Source: Arthrobacter sp. zg-Y820
Lineage (GTDB): Bacteria; Actinomycetota; Actinomycetes; Actinomycetales; Micrococcaceae
Length of the DNA: 64,000 nt
Assembly (NCBI RefSeq): GCF_030142155.1
Contig: NZ_CP126247.1
Span: 1,736,001 to 1,800,000 of the forward strand
Direction of reading: 5' to 3'
The number at the start of each line of letters is the position of its first letter. Within the stretch, counting starts at the first letter, position 1. Below are positions 19,444 to 27,431 of the stretch, piece by piece. A model generated the notes under the pieces. That model was not told the DNA's origin. It saw only the letters and a list, made by a program, of their open reading frames with translations, and ran no database searches. The position numbers and the translations under genes are program-made.

Positions 19444-20352
19444 ATGTCTGCAGTCCACCACCGCTTTGCGACCATCGAGGGCCGCCGGATCTTCTACCGT
19501 GAGGCAGGGTCTCCCGAGTCACCAACGGTCGTTCTGCTCCACGGGTACCCGACCAGTTCGGCCATGTACCGCAACCTGATCCCGTTGCTCGCGGACCGCT
19601 ACCACGTCGTCGCTCCAGACCATCTCGGCTTCGGGCTATCCGATGCCCCGAGCGTCGACGAGTTTTCGTACTCCTTCGACGCCCTCGCCCGAATCACGTC
19701 CTCCCTGCTGGCCAGCCTCGAAATCACCAAGTATGCGATCGTCGTGCAGGATTACGGTGCTCCGATCGGGTGGCGGTTAGCCCTGGAGGATCCGTCGGCG
19801 ATCACAGCGATCATCAGTCAGAACGGCAACGCCTACGAGGAGGGCTTCGTCGAGTCGTTCTGGAAGGATGTCTGGGCCTACGCGCGGGCCCAGACTCCGC
19901 AGACAGAAGCGGCCGTGCGGGCCGCGCTCACGCGTGAGGCCATCCGCTGGCAGTACGTGACTGGCGTTGCCGACCCCACCCTGGTGGACCCCGGAACTTG
20001 GGAACGGGATGCTTCGCTGATCGGACGACCGGGCAACGACCTCGTCCAGCTCGCCCTGTTCCGTAACTATGCATCCAACATTCCGCTATACCCCCGCCTA
20101 CACGAGTACTTCCGTAGTACGCAGGTCCCTTTGCTGGCCGTATGGGGGCAAGGCGATGAGATCTTCGGGTCGGAGGGCGCGCATGCGTTCTCCCGGGACC
20201 TCCCCAACGCGCACATTGAGCTCCACCCCGGCGGGCACTTCTTGCTTGAGTCCGGGCTCGAGGCGGCGGCGGCGGTGATCCGCTCGTTCCTCAGCGAAGT
20301 CGGCTGGATGGGCAACGCCGTCCTGTCCGCGCCGCCCACGCCCACTGTCTGA
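19444..20352 (+). CDS. Alpha/beta hydrolase, haloalkane-dehalogenase-like
   Basis: 302 residues; ATG preceded by AGAGAGG. It has the HGYPTSS oxyanion region. The nucleophile elbow reads VVQDYGAP, with Asp rather than Ser, as in haloalkane dehalogenases. The acid/His residues are in WGQGDEIF and HPGGHFLLE. The Asp nucleophile suggests C-halogen bond or fluoroacetate-type hydrolysis, but the family also contains proteins of unknown activity. It is the last gene of the island, followed at once by the right copy of the histidine-phosphatase repeat. Confidence 0.85.
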   Translation: MSAVHHRFATIEGRRIFYREAGSPESPTVVLLHGYPTSSAMYRNLIPLLADRYHVVAPDHLGFGLSDAPSVDEFSYSFDALARITSSLLASLEITKYAIVVQDYGAPIGWRLALEDPSAITAIISQNGNAYEEGFVESFWKDVWAYARAQTPQTEAAVRAALTREAIRWQYVTGVADPTLVDPGTWERDASLIGRPGNDLVQLALFRNYASNIPLYPRLHEYFRSTQVPLLAVWGQGDEIFGSEGAHAFSRDLPNAHIELHPGGHFLLESGLEAAAAVIRSFLSEVGWMGNAVLSAPPTPTV

Positions 20353-20386
20353 CACGTTCTGTTGGCCGCGCCCGTCGAGGCAGCAA

Positions 20387-20487
20387 GGTCCCGACCCACC
20401 TGATCGAGTTCGACGCCGGGGGTCCGGCCGGCCAGCAGTCAGGATGCATTCGCTGTGGTGCGGCCGTGCCGCACGAGGATTACTGTT
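20387..20487 (-). pseudogene. Histidine phosphatase remnant (right direct repeat)
   Basis: It encodes TVILVRHGRTTANAS, then a TGA, then LLAGRTPGVELDQVGRD. It lacks the start codon and has an internal stop, so it is dead. Same orientation and about 90% identical to 15001-15101, bracketing the 15.1-20.4 kb island. Confidence 0.7.
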
Positions 20488-20635
20488 CTCCAGCGGAGTA
20501 TTACGCCGAATTATGCACTGTTACATTCTCGTCGATCAGGCTTTGTTGCGTTTGGTTTACGTGATCATCACGGGCAAGTAACCCAGCAATAATCTTTCAA
20601 GAATCTGGCCGCGATTCTCGGACTGGGCCTTTCAT
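20488..20635. other. Intergenic, no gene seen
   Basis: A relatively AT-rich stretch between two remnants. No open frame with a ribosome site, no clear hairpin. Confidence 0.5.
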
Positions 20636-21075
20636 GCGGGCCCCCCCGGTCCGCGGTTTGACCCGACCGCAGAACCACTAGCTGGGACTACTTCTGGAAC
20701 GCTCATCTGCACGCCTGCACAGGTTCTTTTGGCTCGCACGCTGCGCAGGCGCGCAGGGCGATGAGGGCCCGGATTACACCCCGGGTTGTGCCCGCACATC
20801 GGATGATGGCCGCCCTAGCCTCAGAGCCGGCAGTGGATATCTGGCGGAAGCGGTGGGCAAGGGCCATCGATGACCATTTGTACCGGGCAGACAAGCAACG
20901 CATCAGTCGAAGTGCGCAGCAGCTGGCTACGGGGGCTAGCCAGTTAGCACTCAACCGGCTGGGCTTCCCGTTCAGGGAGCAGGCGGTCCTTGGCCTCTAC
21001 GCGTTTGCCTGGAGTAAGGATATAGAAGCGCAGTTTTCCGGTGAGGAGCGCTCGTCGCAGCCGGCAATGCACTAA
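20636..21075 (+). pseudogene. 3' remnant of a LanB-C-like gene
   Basis: The C-terminal ~140 codons of the family intact at 38012 and 47672. The match begins at the HAMMRGPRSAVW region, where the conserved Trp codon is TGA here. An open frame from 20761 still encodes the last 104 residues (SEPAVDIWRKRWARAIDDHL onward). The stop and the following hairpin are nearly identical to those of the 47672 copy, so the 3' half plus hairpin were duplicated as a block. Confidence 0.7.
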
Positions 21076-21089
21076 GACAGAAACACGAA

Positions 21090-21133
21090 ACGACGGCAGG
21101 CCTCCCGCACAAGGCGGAAAACCTGCCGTCGTC
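21090..21133. terminator. Hairpin H2 of a repeated family
   Basis: Arms ACGACGGCAGG and CCTGCCGTCGT with inner CCCGC/GCGG. It lies between the LanB-C remnant (plus) and the 3' end of the convergent reductase gene, so it can end transcription from both sides. Almost identical to H5 at 48676. Confidence 0.7.
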
Positions 21134-21161
21134 GTGCGTTCAGCCCCGCCGTCGGCCGGGT

Positions 21162-21869
21162 TCAGGCCGCGGGTGCGGGTACGCCGGCCAGTTCCTCCAG
21201 TTGCGCACCGGTCAGCCGGGCACCGAACGCGGGTCCGCCCGGCTGCAGGAACGAGGTGCCGGCTAGGGTCGCCACGGGGACGGGGTCGTAGCCGATCCGG
21301 TCCACCACCGCCGAGACCAGGGCGACTGCCTCAGGCTGGTCACCGGCCACCGCCAGGCCAAGCCGCTCCGGATGCCCGGCCGGACGGCGGTCCGGTTCCA
21401 GGCTCTGGTAGCCGGTGTGGTTGAAGGTCTTGACGACGGCGGCGCCCGGGAACATCTCCTGCACCACCACGGACGAGCCCCGTGCCCCCGCGGCGAACGC
21501 AGGTATCTCGCCATCCACCGGCGGCCAATAGTTCATCGCATCCACCACAACCATGCCTTCCAGCAGGGCGGGGTCCACGTGCTCCAGCCGGTGCAGGGGC
21601 ACCGCGAGAATCACCAGATCCGCGTTGGCCACGGCATCCCTGGTCCATTTCGGTTCGGCACCCGGGGTGACAATCTCGGCCATCAATGCCAGCAGCGCGG
21701 GGTCACCGGAGGCGGAAAGCGAAACCCGGTAGCCGGCCTCGAGCAGGGAGCGGGCGACGGCGGTGCCCACCCGGCCTGCGCCGAGCACGGCGATGTGCAG
21801 GCCCTCCGCAGCGGAGGAAGCCCTCTGGTCGGCGGACGCGTGCGGAGAATTGTGGAGAGGCGTGGTCAT
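21162..21869 (-). CDS. NADPH-dependent F420-reductase-like oxidoreductase
   Basis: 235 residues. The N-terminal Rossmann domain starts at HIAVLGAGRVGTAVARSLLEAG (~25-45). The rest matches the F420-dependent NADP oxidoreductase family: VVVDAMNYWPPVDG, the KTFNHTGYQ segment, and the C-terminal RIGYDPVPVATLAGTSFLQPG. Such proteins reduce F420 or, more often in actinobacteria, have unknown substrates. A diverged paralog survives only as a C-terminal fragment at 23158-23545. The N-terminal 22 residues are polar and may be over-extended. Confidence 0.85.
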   Translation of the reverse strand: MTTPLHNSPHASADQRASSAAEGLHIAVLGAGRVGTAVARSLLEAGYRVSLSASGDPALLALMAEIVTPGAEPKWTRDAVANADLVILAVPLHRLEHVDPALLEGMVVVDAMNYWPPVDGEIPAFAAGARGSSVVVQEMFPGAAVVKTFNHTGYQSLEPDRRPAGHPERLGLAVAGDQPEAVALVSAVVDRIGYDPVPVATLAGTSFLQPGGPAFGARLTGAQLEELAGVPAPAA

Positions 21870-21942
21870 GTTTGCTGCAACCCGGTATCGGTGGCCGGCA
21901 TTCCCGGGAGCGACCCACCGTTCCGGTCGCCTGCGGCAGGTG

Positions 21943-22614
21943 TCAGGCCTGCGGGGGAGGACCGCCGATCAGGCGGCCCAGCGCTTGCGCCGGAGAATCG
22001 ATCTCGGCTCCGTGGGCAAACAGGATGCGGGCGGGACCGAGCGCGGCGATCCGTTCCAGGGAATCCTCGGCCTGGTCGGCATCCGCAGTGAACACCTCAG
22101 GCCCGCGAATGGCTTCTCCCTGGGCGGAGGCGGCTGCGTCACCGATGAACAGCGTCCCGGTCGGCTCATGGAACAGGCTCACGTGGCCCGGGGTGTGACC
22201 CGGGGTGGCGAGAACCCCGAGATCCTGAATGGCGTCATCTTCGCCAATTGGCCTTATCCGGCGGGGAGTCCTGATGTCGGGGGCATCAGGTCCGCCCGCG
22301 TAGATGGCTGCCAGCGGAGCCCGTTCGGCGATGGCGAACAGCGAACCGATGTGGTCCTGGTGCAGATGGGTCAGGAAGATGTCGCGGACGTCGGAGAAGG
22401 TGCCCCCGAGCGCCTCGATTGCTGCTGCAATGCCTGCCTCGGCGTCGGGCATTCCGGTATCAATGATGACGATCCCCGCCGGCTGGGCCACGGCATAGGA
22501 ACGGACGTCCATTGTCAGCGGATCCGGTCCCGTGACTCCGGGCGGAATCACGACTTCTCCCACCACTTCTTCGATTCCCAAGGGTGTGCTTCCGCTGCCG
22601 GTCTGTGCGCTCAT
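21943..22614 (-). CDS. MBL-fold metallohydrolase
   Basis: 223 residues. The metal-binding motif LTHLHQDHIGS is mid-protein, with further ligands in TPGHTPGHVSL and FIGDAAAS and a final His in FAHGAEI. The ATG at 22614 follows AAAGGAGCGTGGCC; an open frame to 22677 has no better site. The substrate could be a lactone, thioester or other ester. It lies 70 bp downstream of the F420-reductase-like gene's start on the same strand, so the two are separate transcripts. Confidence 0.85.
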   Translation of the reverse strand: MSAQTGSGSTPLGIEEVVGEVVIPPGVTGPDPLTMDVRSYAVAQPAGIVIIDTGMPDAEAGIAAAIEALGGTFSDVRDIFLTHLHQDHIGSLFAIAERAPLAAIYAGGPDAPDIRTPRRIRPIGEDDAIQDLGVLATPGHTPGHVSLFHEPTGTLFIGDAAASAQGEAIRGPEVFTADADQAEDSLERIAALGPARILFAHGAEIDSPAQALGRLIGGPPPQA

Positions 22615-22738
22615 GGCCACGCTCCTTTGCTGGAATACGGCTCTTCCAGCGTATTCCGGGGTTGCGGGCTCCGACACCCCTGCGAACGCTTGGCGGCGCC
22701 TCGCTGGGAATCCTGCTGAGAATCGTTACTCTCGCTCC

Positions 22739-23149
22739 ATGACCGGATTTCCTGAGCTGCAAAACACTGTCCTGGATACCACCGACGTCCGCGGGCTGGC
22801 CGAGTTTTACCGTCAGCTTCTGGGGCTCCGTTATCTGCCCGGGGATGAGCCCGCGCCGCAGGGCCCGGATGACGTGGACTGGCTGGTGCTGACCGATGGG
22901 CAGGGCCGCCGACAGCTGGCGTTCCAGCTGGTTGAGCGGCTCGAGCGGACCACCTGGCCGCGCCCGGATGTGCCGATGCAGATGCATCTGGATTTCACCG
23001 TTCCGGACCGGGAATCACTGGCGGACCAGCACGCCCGGGCGCTGGGCCTGGGGGCGGAGCTCCTCCTGGACCGCACGGATGATCCGGGCGAGCCGCTCTA
23101 CGTATACGCGGACCCGGCCGGCCATCCGTTCTGCATCTTCGTGGGCTGA
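22739..23149 (+). CDS. VOC (glyoxalase/dioxygenase-fold) protein, copy 1
   Basis: 136 residues: a single VOC domain of two beta-alpha-beta-beta-beta modules, with LDTTDVRGLAEFYRQLLGL at the N-terminus and DPAGHPFCIFVG at the C-terminus. It may act in antibiotic/toxin resistance or detoxification; substrate unknown. There is no Shine-Dalgarno. TACTCT ends 6 nt before the ATG, as expected for a leaderless mRNA, and the paralog at 32622 has TAATCT at the same distance. The two proteins are about 75% identical by eye. Confidence 0.8.
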   Translation: MTGFPELQNTVLDTTDVRGLAEFYRQLLGLRYLPGDEPAPQGPDDVDWLVLTDGQGRRQLAFQLVERLERTTWPRPDVPMQMHLDFTVPDRESLADQHARALGLGAELLLDRTDDPGEPLYVYADPAGHPFCIFVG

Positions 23150-23157
23150 GCCGTTCC

Positions 23158-23545
23158 TCAGAACCGGCGTGCTGCCACGTCCACCCGGACGGTGGCGTCG
23201 AGAGCAGCTTTGATATCCGTCTCCGGCGTCGGCCCGGGGCCCATCTTTGCCAGCTGCGCATCCGACGCGGAGGGATCGGCGAAGTAGATGCGGCCGTAGG
23301 CGGCGGTTTCGGGTTCGAACCGCCAGCTGTCGGCGAGGGTGCCGGCGTCGACCGTGTCGAAACCGAGCCGGTCGATGATGGCGGCCGCCTCGGTCTTGGC
23401 CTGGGGATCGTTGCCGGCGATGGGCAGCGCCGAGCGGTCAGCGTCTCCGCTGGCGCGGGCCAGAGCCGGGATATGCGTGGCCGTGATGTTGTTGAACGCC
23501 TTCACATAGCGCGCTCCGGAGAGCCAGCGGACCACCAGCTCACTG
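23158..23545 (-). pseudogene. 3' remnant of an F420-dependent-reductase-like gene
   Basis: About 128 C-terminal codons remain (RYVKAFNNITATHIPALARA, then DRLGFDTVDAGTLADSWRFE to the stop). The NADP-binding N-terminal half is missing. At ~23546 the homology ends and antisense alcohol-dehydrogenase sequence begins, so the upstream part of the open frame is not real protein. Family member of the intact gene at 21162 but clearly diverged from it. Confidence 0.75.
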
Positions 23546-23547
23546 CC

Positions 23548-23655
23548 ATCGATCCCGGCCAGGTCTTCGACCTCACTCTTCCCCTCGAGGACGCCGCGGA
23601 AGGATACCGGGCCATGGACGAACGCCGGGCGGTGAAGGTGCTGCTGACTCCGTAG
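23548..23655 (+). pseudogene. 3' remnant of a zinc alcohol dehydrogenase
   Basis: The last 35 codons (IDPGQVFDLTLPLEDAAEGY to VKVLLTP and stop) match the C-terminus of the intact dehydrogenase at 41148-42167. Similarity continues ~25 bp past the stop. It abuts, tail inward, the reductase remnant on the other strand. Confidence 0.8.
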
Positions 23656-23662
23656 ATCGTTC

Positions 23663-24400
23663 TCAGTGCTGTCCAGCCGGGGCCGCCGTGTGAGCCCGTC
23701 GCCAGAACCAGTTGCTGGTTCCGTTCGTGCCGGTGTCACGCGGCCGGCGGAAGCCGACGAACGTCAGGTAGATCCCTAGCGATGCCTCCCAGATGATCTC
23801 CGGCAGGGTGGCCAGGGCCGAGGGAACCGAGGTCTGTCCGTAGGCTCCGAAGAGCACGGCAATACCGGAGAGCGACATCAGCGGACCTCCAACCAGGCCG
23901 AACAGTGCCATTGGCCGCGGCACCAGGTGCGAGCGGTACATCAGGAATCCGAGCAGCAGCCCGTTCCCGATGCCGACCACAAAGCCCGGACCCAGCAGGA
24001 ACGTCCAGCCGTGCACTGCCACCAGGGCACGGGCAACGGGCAGATACTCCGCGGCGTCGGCACCGGCGGTCTGCCGCAGCGTCACCACCGCCAGGAGACT
24101 GAGGATGCCGATGGCAATGAACGTGCATTCCACAATCCTGGCCGCCAGGTAGCCAATCGCCGCCGTCTCGCTGTAGCGGCGCAGCACGGGAAAGAGTACG
24201 ACGGCGGTGCCGATGTTGGTGATGATCAGTACCACTTCGCACACGGCGCCGAGGAGGATCCGGGTGTCCGCGCCGGGACCGGTGAGATAGTCCGGGTTGG
24301 TGAGCAGCGGTGCGTAAAGGGCGGCCCCGGTGATGGCCGAGATGAAGGTCAGGAGGAAGAGGATCCCGGCGATCCGGGCTGTCCGGTTGGAGGCTTGCAT
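23663..24400 (-). CDS. DUF4386 family membrane protein
   Basis: 245 residues with about six membrane spans. The pattern is typical of DUF4386: RTARIAGILFLLTFISAI, an ARIVECTFIAIGILSLL segment, and GLVGGPLMSLSGIAVLFGAY. The function is unknown. It is divergent from the TetR gene at 24503. Its likely promoter (TTGACA at 24475-24470, 18 nt, TAGGTT) has a TetR-type dyad exactly between -35 and -10, so it is almost certainly repressed by that regulator. Confidence 0.85.
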   Translation of the reverse strand: MQASNRTARIAGILFLLTFISAITGAALYAPLLTNPDYLTGPGADTRILLGAVCEVVLIITNIGTAVVLFPVLRRYSETAAIGYLAARIVECTFIAIGILSLLAVVTLRQTAGADAAEYLPVARALVAVHGWTFLLGPGFVVGIGNGLLLGFLMYRSHLVPRPMALFGLVGGPLMSLSGIAVLFGAYGQTSVPSALATLPEIIWEASLGIYLTFVGFRRPRDTGTNGTSNWFWRRAHTAAPAGQH

Positions 24401-24418
24401 GGTGTTCCCATCGCCAAA

Positions 24419-24468
24419 GGTGTACGAAGTACACCGTGTGCGATGAACCTAGGTGTATGACGTACACT
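24419..24468. promoter_or_regulatory. Two GTGTAC-type dyads, candidate TetR operators
   Basis: GGTGTAC-GAA-GTACACC at 24419-24435 and GGTGTAT-GAC-GTACACT at 24452-24468 share the consensus GGTGTAY-GAM-GTACACY, with centres 33 bp apart. The second sits inside the minus-strand promoter (TTGACA-18-TAGGTT) of the DUF4386 gene. Binding by the adjacent TetR protein is inferred from position and symmetry. Confidence 0.7.
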
Positions 24469-24502
24469 CTGTCAAGCATCAGTTCCCAGGAAGGTGGCCT
24501 CA

Positions 24503-25201
24503 TTGGTACAGGTATCCAAGGACCGGCAGCAGCCATCCGTGTCCCGAGCGCGCCTGAACCGGGAAACCGTGCTGCGCGCCGGCGTAGAACTGGCTGACCA
24601 GGTGGGTATCGAGGGGTTCACCATGCGCACCCTGTCGCAGGAGCTCGGGGTGGTTCCCATGGCGCTGTACAAGCATGTGGCCAACAAGCAGGAACTGCTC
24701 GAGGGCATGGTGGATCTCGTCTGGAACGAGGTCACCGAGCCGGACGCCGGGCACGGCTGGAAGCGGGGAATGCGGGAACGGGCTGTCTCACTCCGGAATG
24801 CCCTTACCCGGCACCGGTGGGCAGGGGGACGGATGGAGGCAGCGGGACGTCCGGGTCCCGCGAACCTGCGGCAGCACAACGCGATGCTCGGATGCCTGCG
24901 AGAGAGCGGCTTTTCGTTCCGGACCACCGTCCACGTCACCAGTCTGCTCGATGCCTATGTGTACGGCTTTGCCCTGCAGCAGAAAACGCTCTCCTTCGAG
25001 ACTCCGGAGGAGTCCGCTGAGGCTGCCGCGGCAACCCAGGATGCTGAATCCGCTGAAGTAGCGGCCAGGTATCCGTATCTGCTCGAAGTGGTGGGGGAGT
25101 TGGCGAAGGAAGGCTATGACTACGACGCCGAATTCACGGTCGGGCTCGATGTCCTGCTGGACGGTGTCGAGGTTTTGCGTGGTTCCTGGCGCGACGCCTA
25201 G
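24503..25201 (+). CDS. TetR/AcrR-family regulator (paralog 2)
   Basis: 232 residues, near twin of the protein at 11547: identical recognition region, and the C-terminal domain differs at scattered positions. The start is the TTG behind AGGAAGG. A GTG at 24494 overlaps that ribosome site and is less likely. It is divergent from the DUF4386 gene with two clear dyad operators between them, so it probably represses that gene and itself. Because paralog 1 has the same recognition helix, it should bind the same operators, giving possible cross-regulation. Confidence 0.9.
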   Translation: MVQVSKDRQQPSVSRARLNRETVLRAGVELADQVGIEGFTMRTLSQELGVVPMALYKHVANKQELLEGMVDLVWNEVTEPDAGHGWKRGMRERAVSLRNALTRHRWAGGRMEAAGRPGPANLRQHNAMLGCLRESGFSFRTTVHVTSLLDAYVYGFALQQKTLSFETPEESAEAAAATQDAESAEVAARYPYLLEVVGELAKEGYDYDAEFTVGLDVLLDGVEVLRGSWRDA

Positions 25202-25476
25202 CTTCGTCTGGTGCCGACGGTGTCCGTCGCGTGGGTTAGTTCCGTCGGGTGGCGGAAAACAGTACGGCAGACATAGCTATTGCCGACGGATTAGCGCGCT
25301 GGCTTTTCGGCATCAATTTCGTTATTCAATTGATTCGATCGCTGATAACCATTTTGGGCTGTCCAGGTTCCAAACGATGGCAGTATTTCTATAAGTAATT
25401 GACTGTCGGGAGTTTCAGGTTGCACTGACCTGACTACTGACGCACGACCCTCATCATAGAAAAGGCACAACCCTTA
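25202..25476. other. Intergenic region upstream of the TM2/Ltp gene
   Basis: A 275 bp region that is AT-richer than average, probably holding the promoter of the following gene. I could not fix a convincing -35/-10 pair. No coding signal seen. Confidence 0.4.
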
Positions 25477-26232
25477 ATGAGCACCACCGAAACAAGCTAT
25501 ATGCCCATGCCCACCACCGCGCCCAAGAAGTCGTTCATGGTGACATGGCTGCTCGCGCTCTTGCTGGGCGGCCTTGGCATCGACCGGTTCTACCTGGGCA
25601 AGATCGGGACCGGTGTCCTGAAGCTCCTGACGGGTGGCGGCTTCGGGATCTGGACGCTGGTCGACCTGATCATCACCCTGACCGGCAACCAGAAGGACAA
25701 GAACGGTCAGCCTCTCGCCGGATACCAAGAGAGCAAAAAGATGGCGTGGATCGTCACCGTAGTCGTCTGGGTTCTTGGCGTCGTCGTTTCGATGTCTATG
25801 CTCTTCAGCGGAATGCTCGCAATCGGCTCGGCCATTGAAAACAGCCCGGCAGTGTCCCAGGGTGGCAGCGGGATGGTACAAGAGGCCCCGGCCCCGGCAG
25901 ACTCGGAAGCTCCCGCAGCTGACACCTCGGTTCCCAAGGAGTACCAGTCGGCGCTGACGCAGGCCAACACCTACGCCAAGATGTCCCTGAGCAAGGCCGG
26001 CATCTTCGATCAGCTGACCTCTGAGTACGGCGGGAAGTTCACCCCGGAGGCAGCCCAGTACGCGGTAGACAACGTGGACGCGGACTTCAATGCCAACGCG
26101 CTTAAGTCGGCGCAGGTGTTCCAGGACGATATGGCGATGTCCCCCGATTCGATCCGGGACCAGCTCATTTCCGAGTACGGCTCAAAGTTCACCGCCGAGG
26201 AAGCCGACTACGCCATTCAGAACCTGAAGTAA
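25477..26232 (+). CDS. TM2-domain protein with two C-terminal Ltp repeats
   Basis: 251 residues. The N-terminal TM2 domain (~18-70: FMVTWLLALLLGGLGIDRFY, then GFGIWTLVDLI) is followed by a third span (~88-112), an Ala/Pro/Ser-rich linker, and two ~47-residue Ltp-type repeats (NTYAKMSLSKAGIFDQLTSE and the later DSIRDQLISEYGSKFTAEEA). Ltp domains in phage TP-J34 block DNA injection by superinfecting phage; host-encoded copies are common but unstudied. The tail should lie outside the membrane. A perfect Rho-independent terminator follows. Confidence 0.85.
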   Translation: MSTTETSYMPMPTTAPKKSFMVTWLLALLLGGLGIDRFYLGKIGTGVLKLLTGGGFGIWTLVDLIITLTGNQKDKNGQPLAGYQESKKMAWIVTVVVWVLGVVVSMSMLFSGMLAIGSAIENSPAVSQGGSGMVQEAPAPADSEAPAADTSVPKEYQSALTQANTYAKMSLSKAGIFDQLTSEYGGKFTPEAAQYAVDNVDADFNANALKSAQVFQDDMAMSPDSIRDQLISEYGSKFTAEEADYAIQNLK

Positions 26233-26269
26233 GTCGGCTTAGCCGGACGCACCGGCACTCTCAAGGAAT

Positions 26270-26298
26270 AGCCAGAAGCGGATTGCTTCTGGCTTTTC
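26270..26298 (+). terminator. Rho-independent terminator
   Basis: AGCCAGAAGC-ggatt-GCTTCTGGCT followed by TTTTCC, 37 bp after the TM2/Ltp stop codon. A perfect 10-bp stem with a T-run. Confidence 0.9.
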
Positions 26299-26342
26299 CT
26301 TTGCCCGGATGACACGGCCCGTCCCAAGCCCATCTTCAGAAA

Positions 26343-26969
26343 TCAGACGCACTTGAGGCGACGGTGCGGCCCGGCCGGAACCTCGGTGCGGATCTCGTCG
26401 TCGATGCTTACCAGCCCGCCTGTCAGCACGATGCCCATGATTCCCGTCTTGCGAACGATTTTTCCGGCACTGTCGCGGGGTAACACCGCTTTGAGCAGCC
26501 CGGTCTGGAAGCGGTCGATCTGCCGGCAGGGACTCCGCAGGCCGGTTACCTGAACGACGGCGTCGGGCCCGATCCGCAGGAGTGTTCCCTCGGGCAGGTC
26601 CAGGAGCTCGATGCCGCGGGTGGTGATGTTCTCCCCGAGGTCACCGGGGTGCAGTTCGAAGCCGTCCTGCTCCAGTTCGTCGAACAGCTCCGCATGGATC
26701 AGGTGCACCTGCCGCAGGTTGGGCTCCGTCGGGTGGGACCGTTTCCTGAACACATGCTGCACGGTGGTGCCGGAATGCGCGTCTCCGTCGACACCGAGCC
26801 CTTCCACCAGCAGAACCGATTCCACCCGGTCCTTGCTGAAACTGTGCTTGCTGCTTCGGCTGACCGAGAGCACTCTTGAACCCGTCGTCGGAGCGTCCAA
26901 AGCTGCCTTCCGCATTTCTGTGACAGGTTCGGCCCCGGGATTCGAGCTAGATGTCATTTGATGGATCAT
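26343..26969 (-). CDS. MOSC-domain protein
   Basis: 208 residues. The beta-rich MOSC domain spans ~35-195: VESVLLVEGLGVDGDAHSGT, QVHLIHAELFDELE, PGDLGENITTRGI, then the conserved Cys in SPCRQIDRFQ. Relatives (YiiM/YuaD type) transfer sulfur from the molybdenum cofactor or detoxify N-hydroxylated compounds. The start is uncertain among several nearby Met codons. A scrap of a second MOSC gene lies at 28775-28862. Confidence 0.85.
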   Translation of the reverse strand: MIHQMTSSSNPGAEPVTEMRKAALDAPTTGSRVLSVSRSSKHSFSKDRVESVLLVEGLGVDGDAHSGTTVQHVFRKRSHPTEPNLRQVHLIHAELFDELEQDGFELHPGDLGENITTRGIELLDLPEGTLLRIGPDAVVQVTGLRSPCRQIDRFQTGLLKAVLPRDSAGKIVRKTGIMGIVLTGGLVSIDDEIRTEVPAGPHRRLKCV

Positions 26970-27028
26970 TCCATGTTTCGTGGGGGTCTTGCCGGCATTT
27001 CTTCTGCTGGGTCGCCTCCCCGCTCCGA

Positions 27029-27202
27029 CTAACGGACGACATCCCCGGCCAGGTAGCGGTTCCGGGCCTCAATAAGGTTCTTTAGGTAGCGCGCCAGCAC
27101 CAGTTTCTCGACCAGCTGCCCGACGACGCCGAACGGTGCCTCGAACTCGATCCGGTCAACCATCGTGGTGCCCACCGAATCCTCGCTGAACTCGTGCGAA
27201 CC
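27029..27202 (-). pseudogene. 3' remnant of an SRPBCC-family gene
   Basis: About 57 C-terminal codons remain (GSHEFSEDSVGTTMVDRIEF, then EAPFGVVGQLVEKLVLARYL). They match the end of polyketide-cyclase/START-like proteins, in which a GT.M.D...Y..PFG pattern precedes the last helix. The upstream frame does not look like the rest of this family, so the gene is truncated. Confidence 0.6.
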
Positions 27203-27431
27203 CGGTCTCAGCTCACCAAGAGAGTGTGAAGGTTCGCGACGACGGCGCCTGCCTTCCCCGGATATCCTGCGTCTGCAGTCAGCTGGTCCCGGATTAGCAC
27301 GCGCACCTTTACAGCACCCTCCGACGGCGTGACCATGGGCGCATGGCACCTCTGCCAAAGATGCTTGCCGCACAGCCAGGATCAAGAGCGTCGTGGATGC
27401 GTCCATATGCAGGTACCTGAAAGGCGACCCA
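27203..27431. other. Intergenic region before the bactofilin-like gene
   Basis: 229 bp without a supported gene. It presumably carries the promoter of the downstream gene, but no unambiguous elements were identified. Confidence 0.4.

Noticed and set aside
20636..21075. The 104-codon frame at 20761 as an independent small gene
   Set aside because: It is the C-terminal part of the LanB-C-like family. The matching DNA starts earlier and contains a nonsense change, so it is a remnant.
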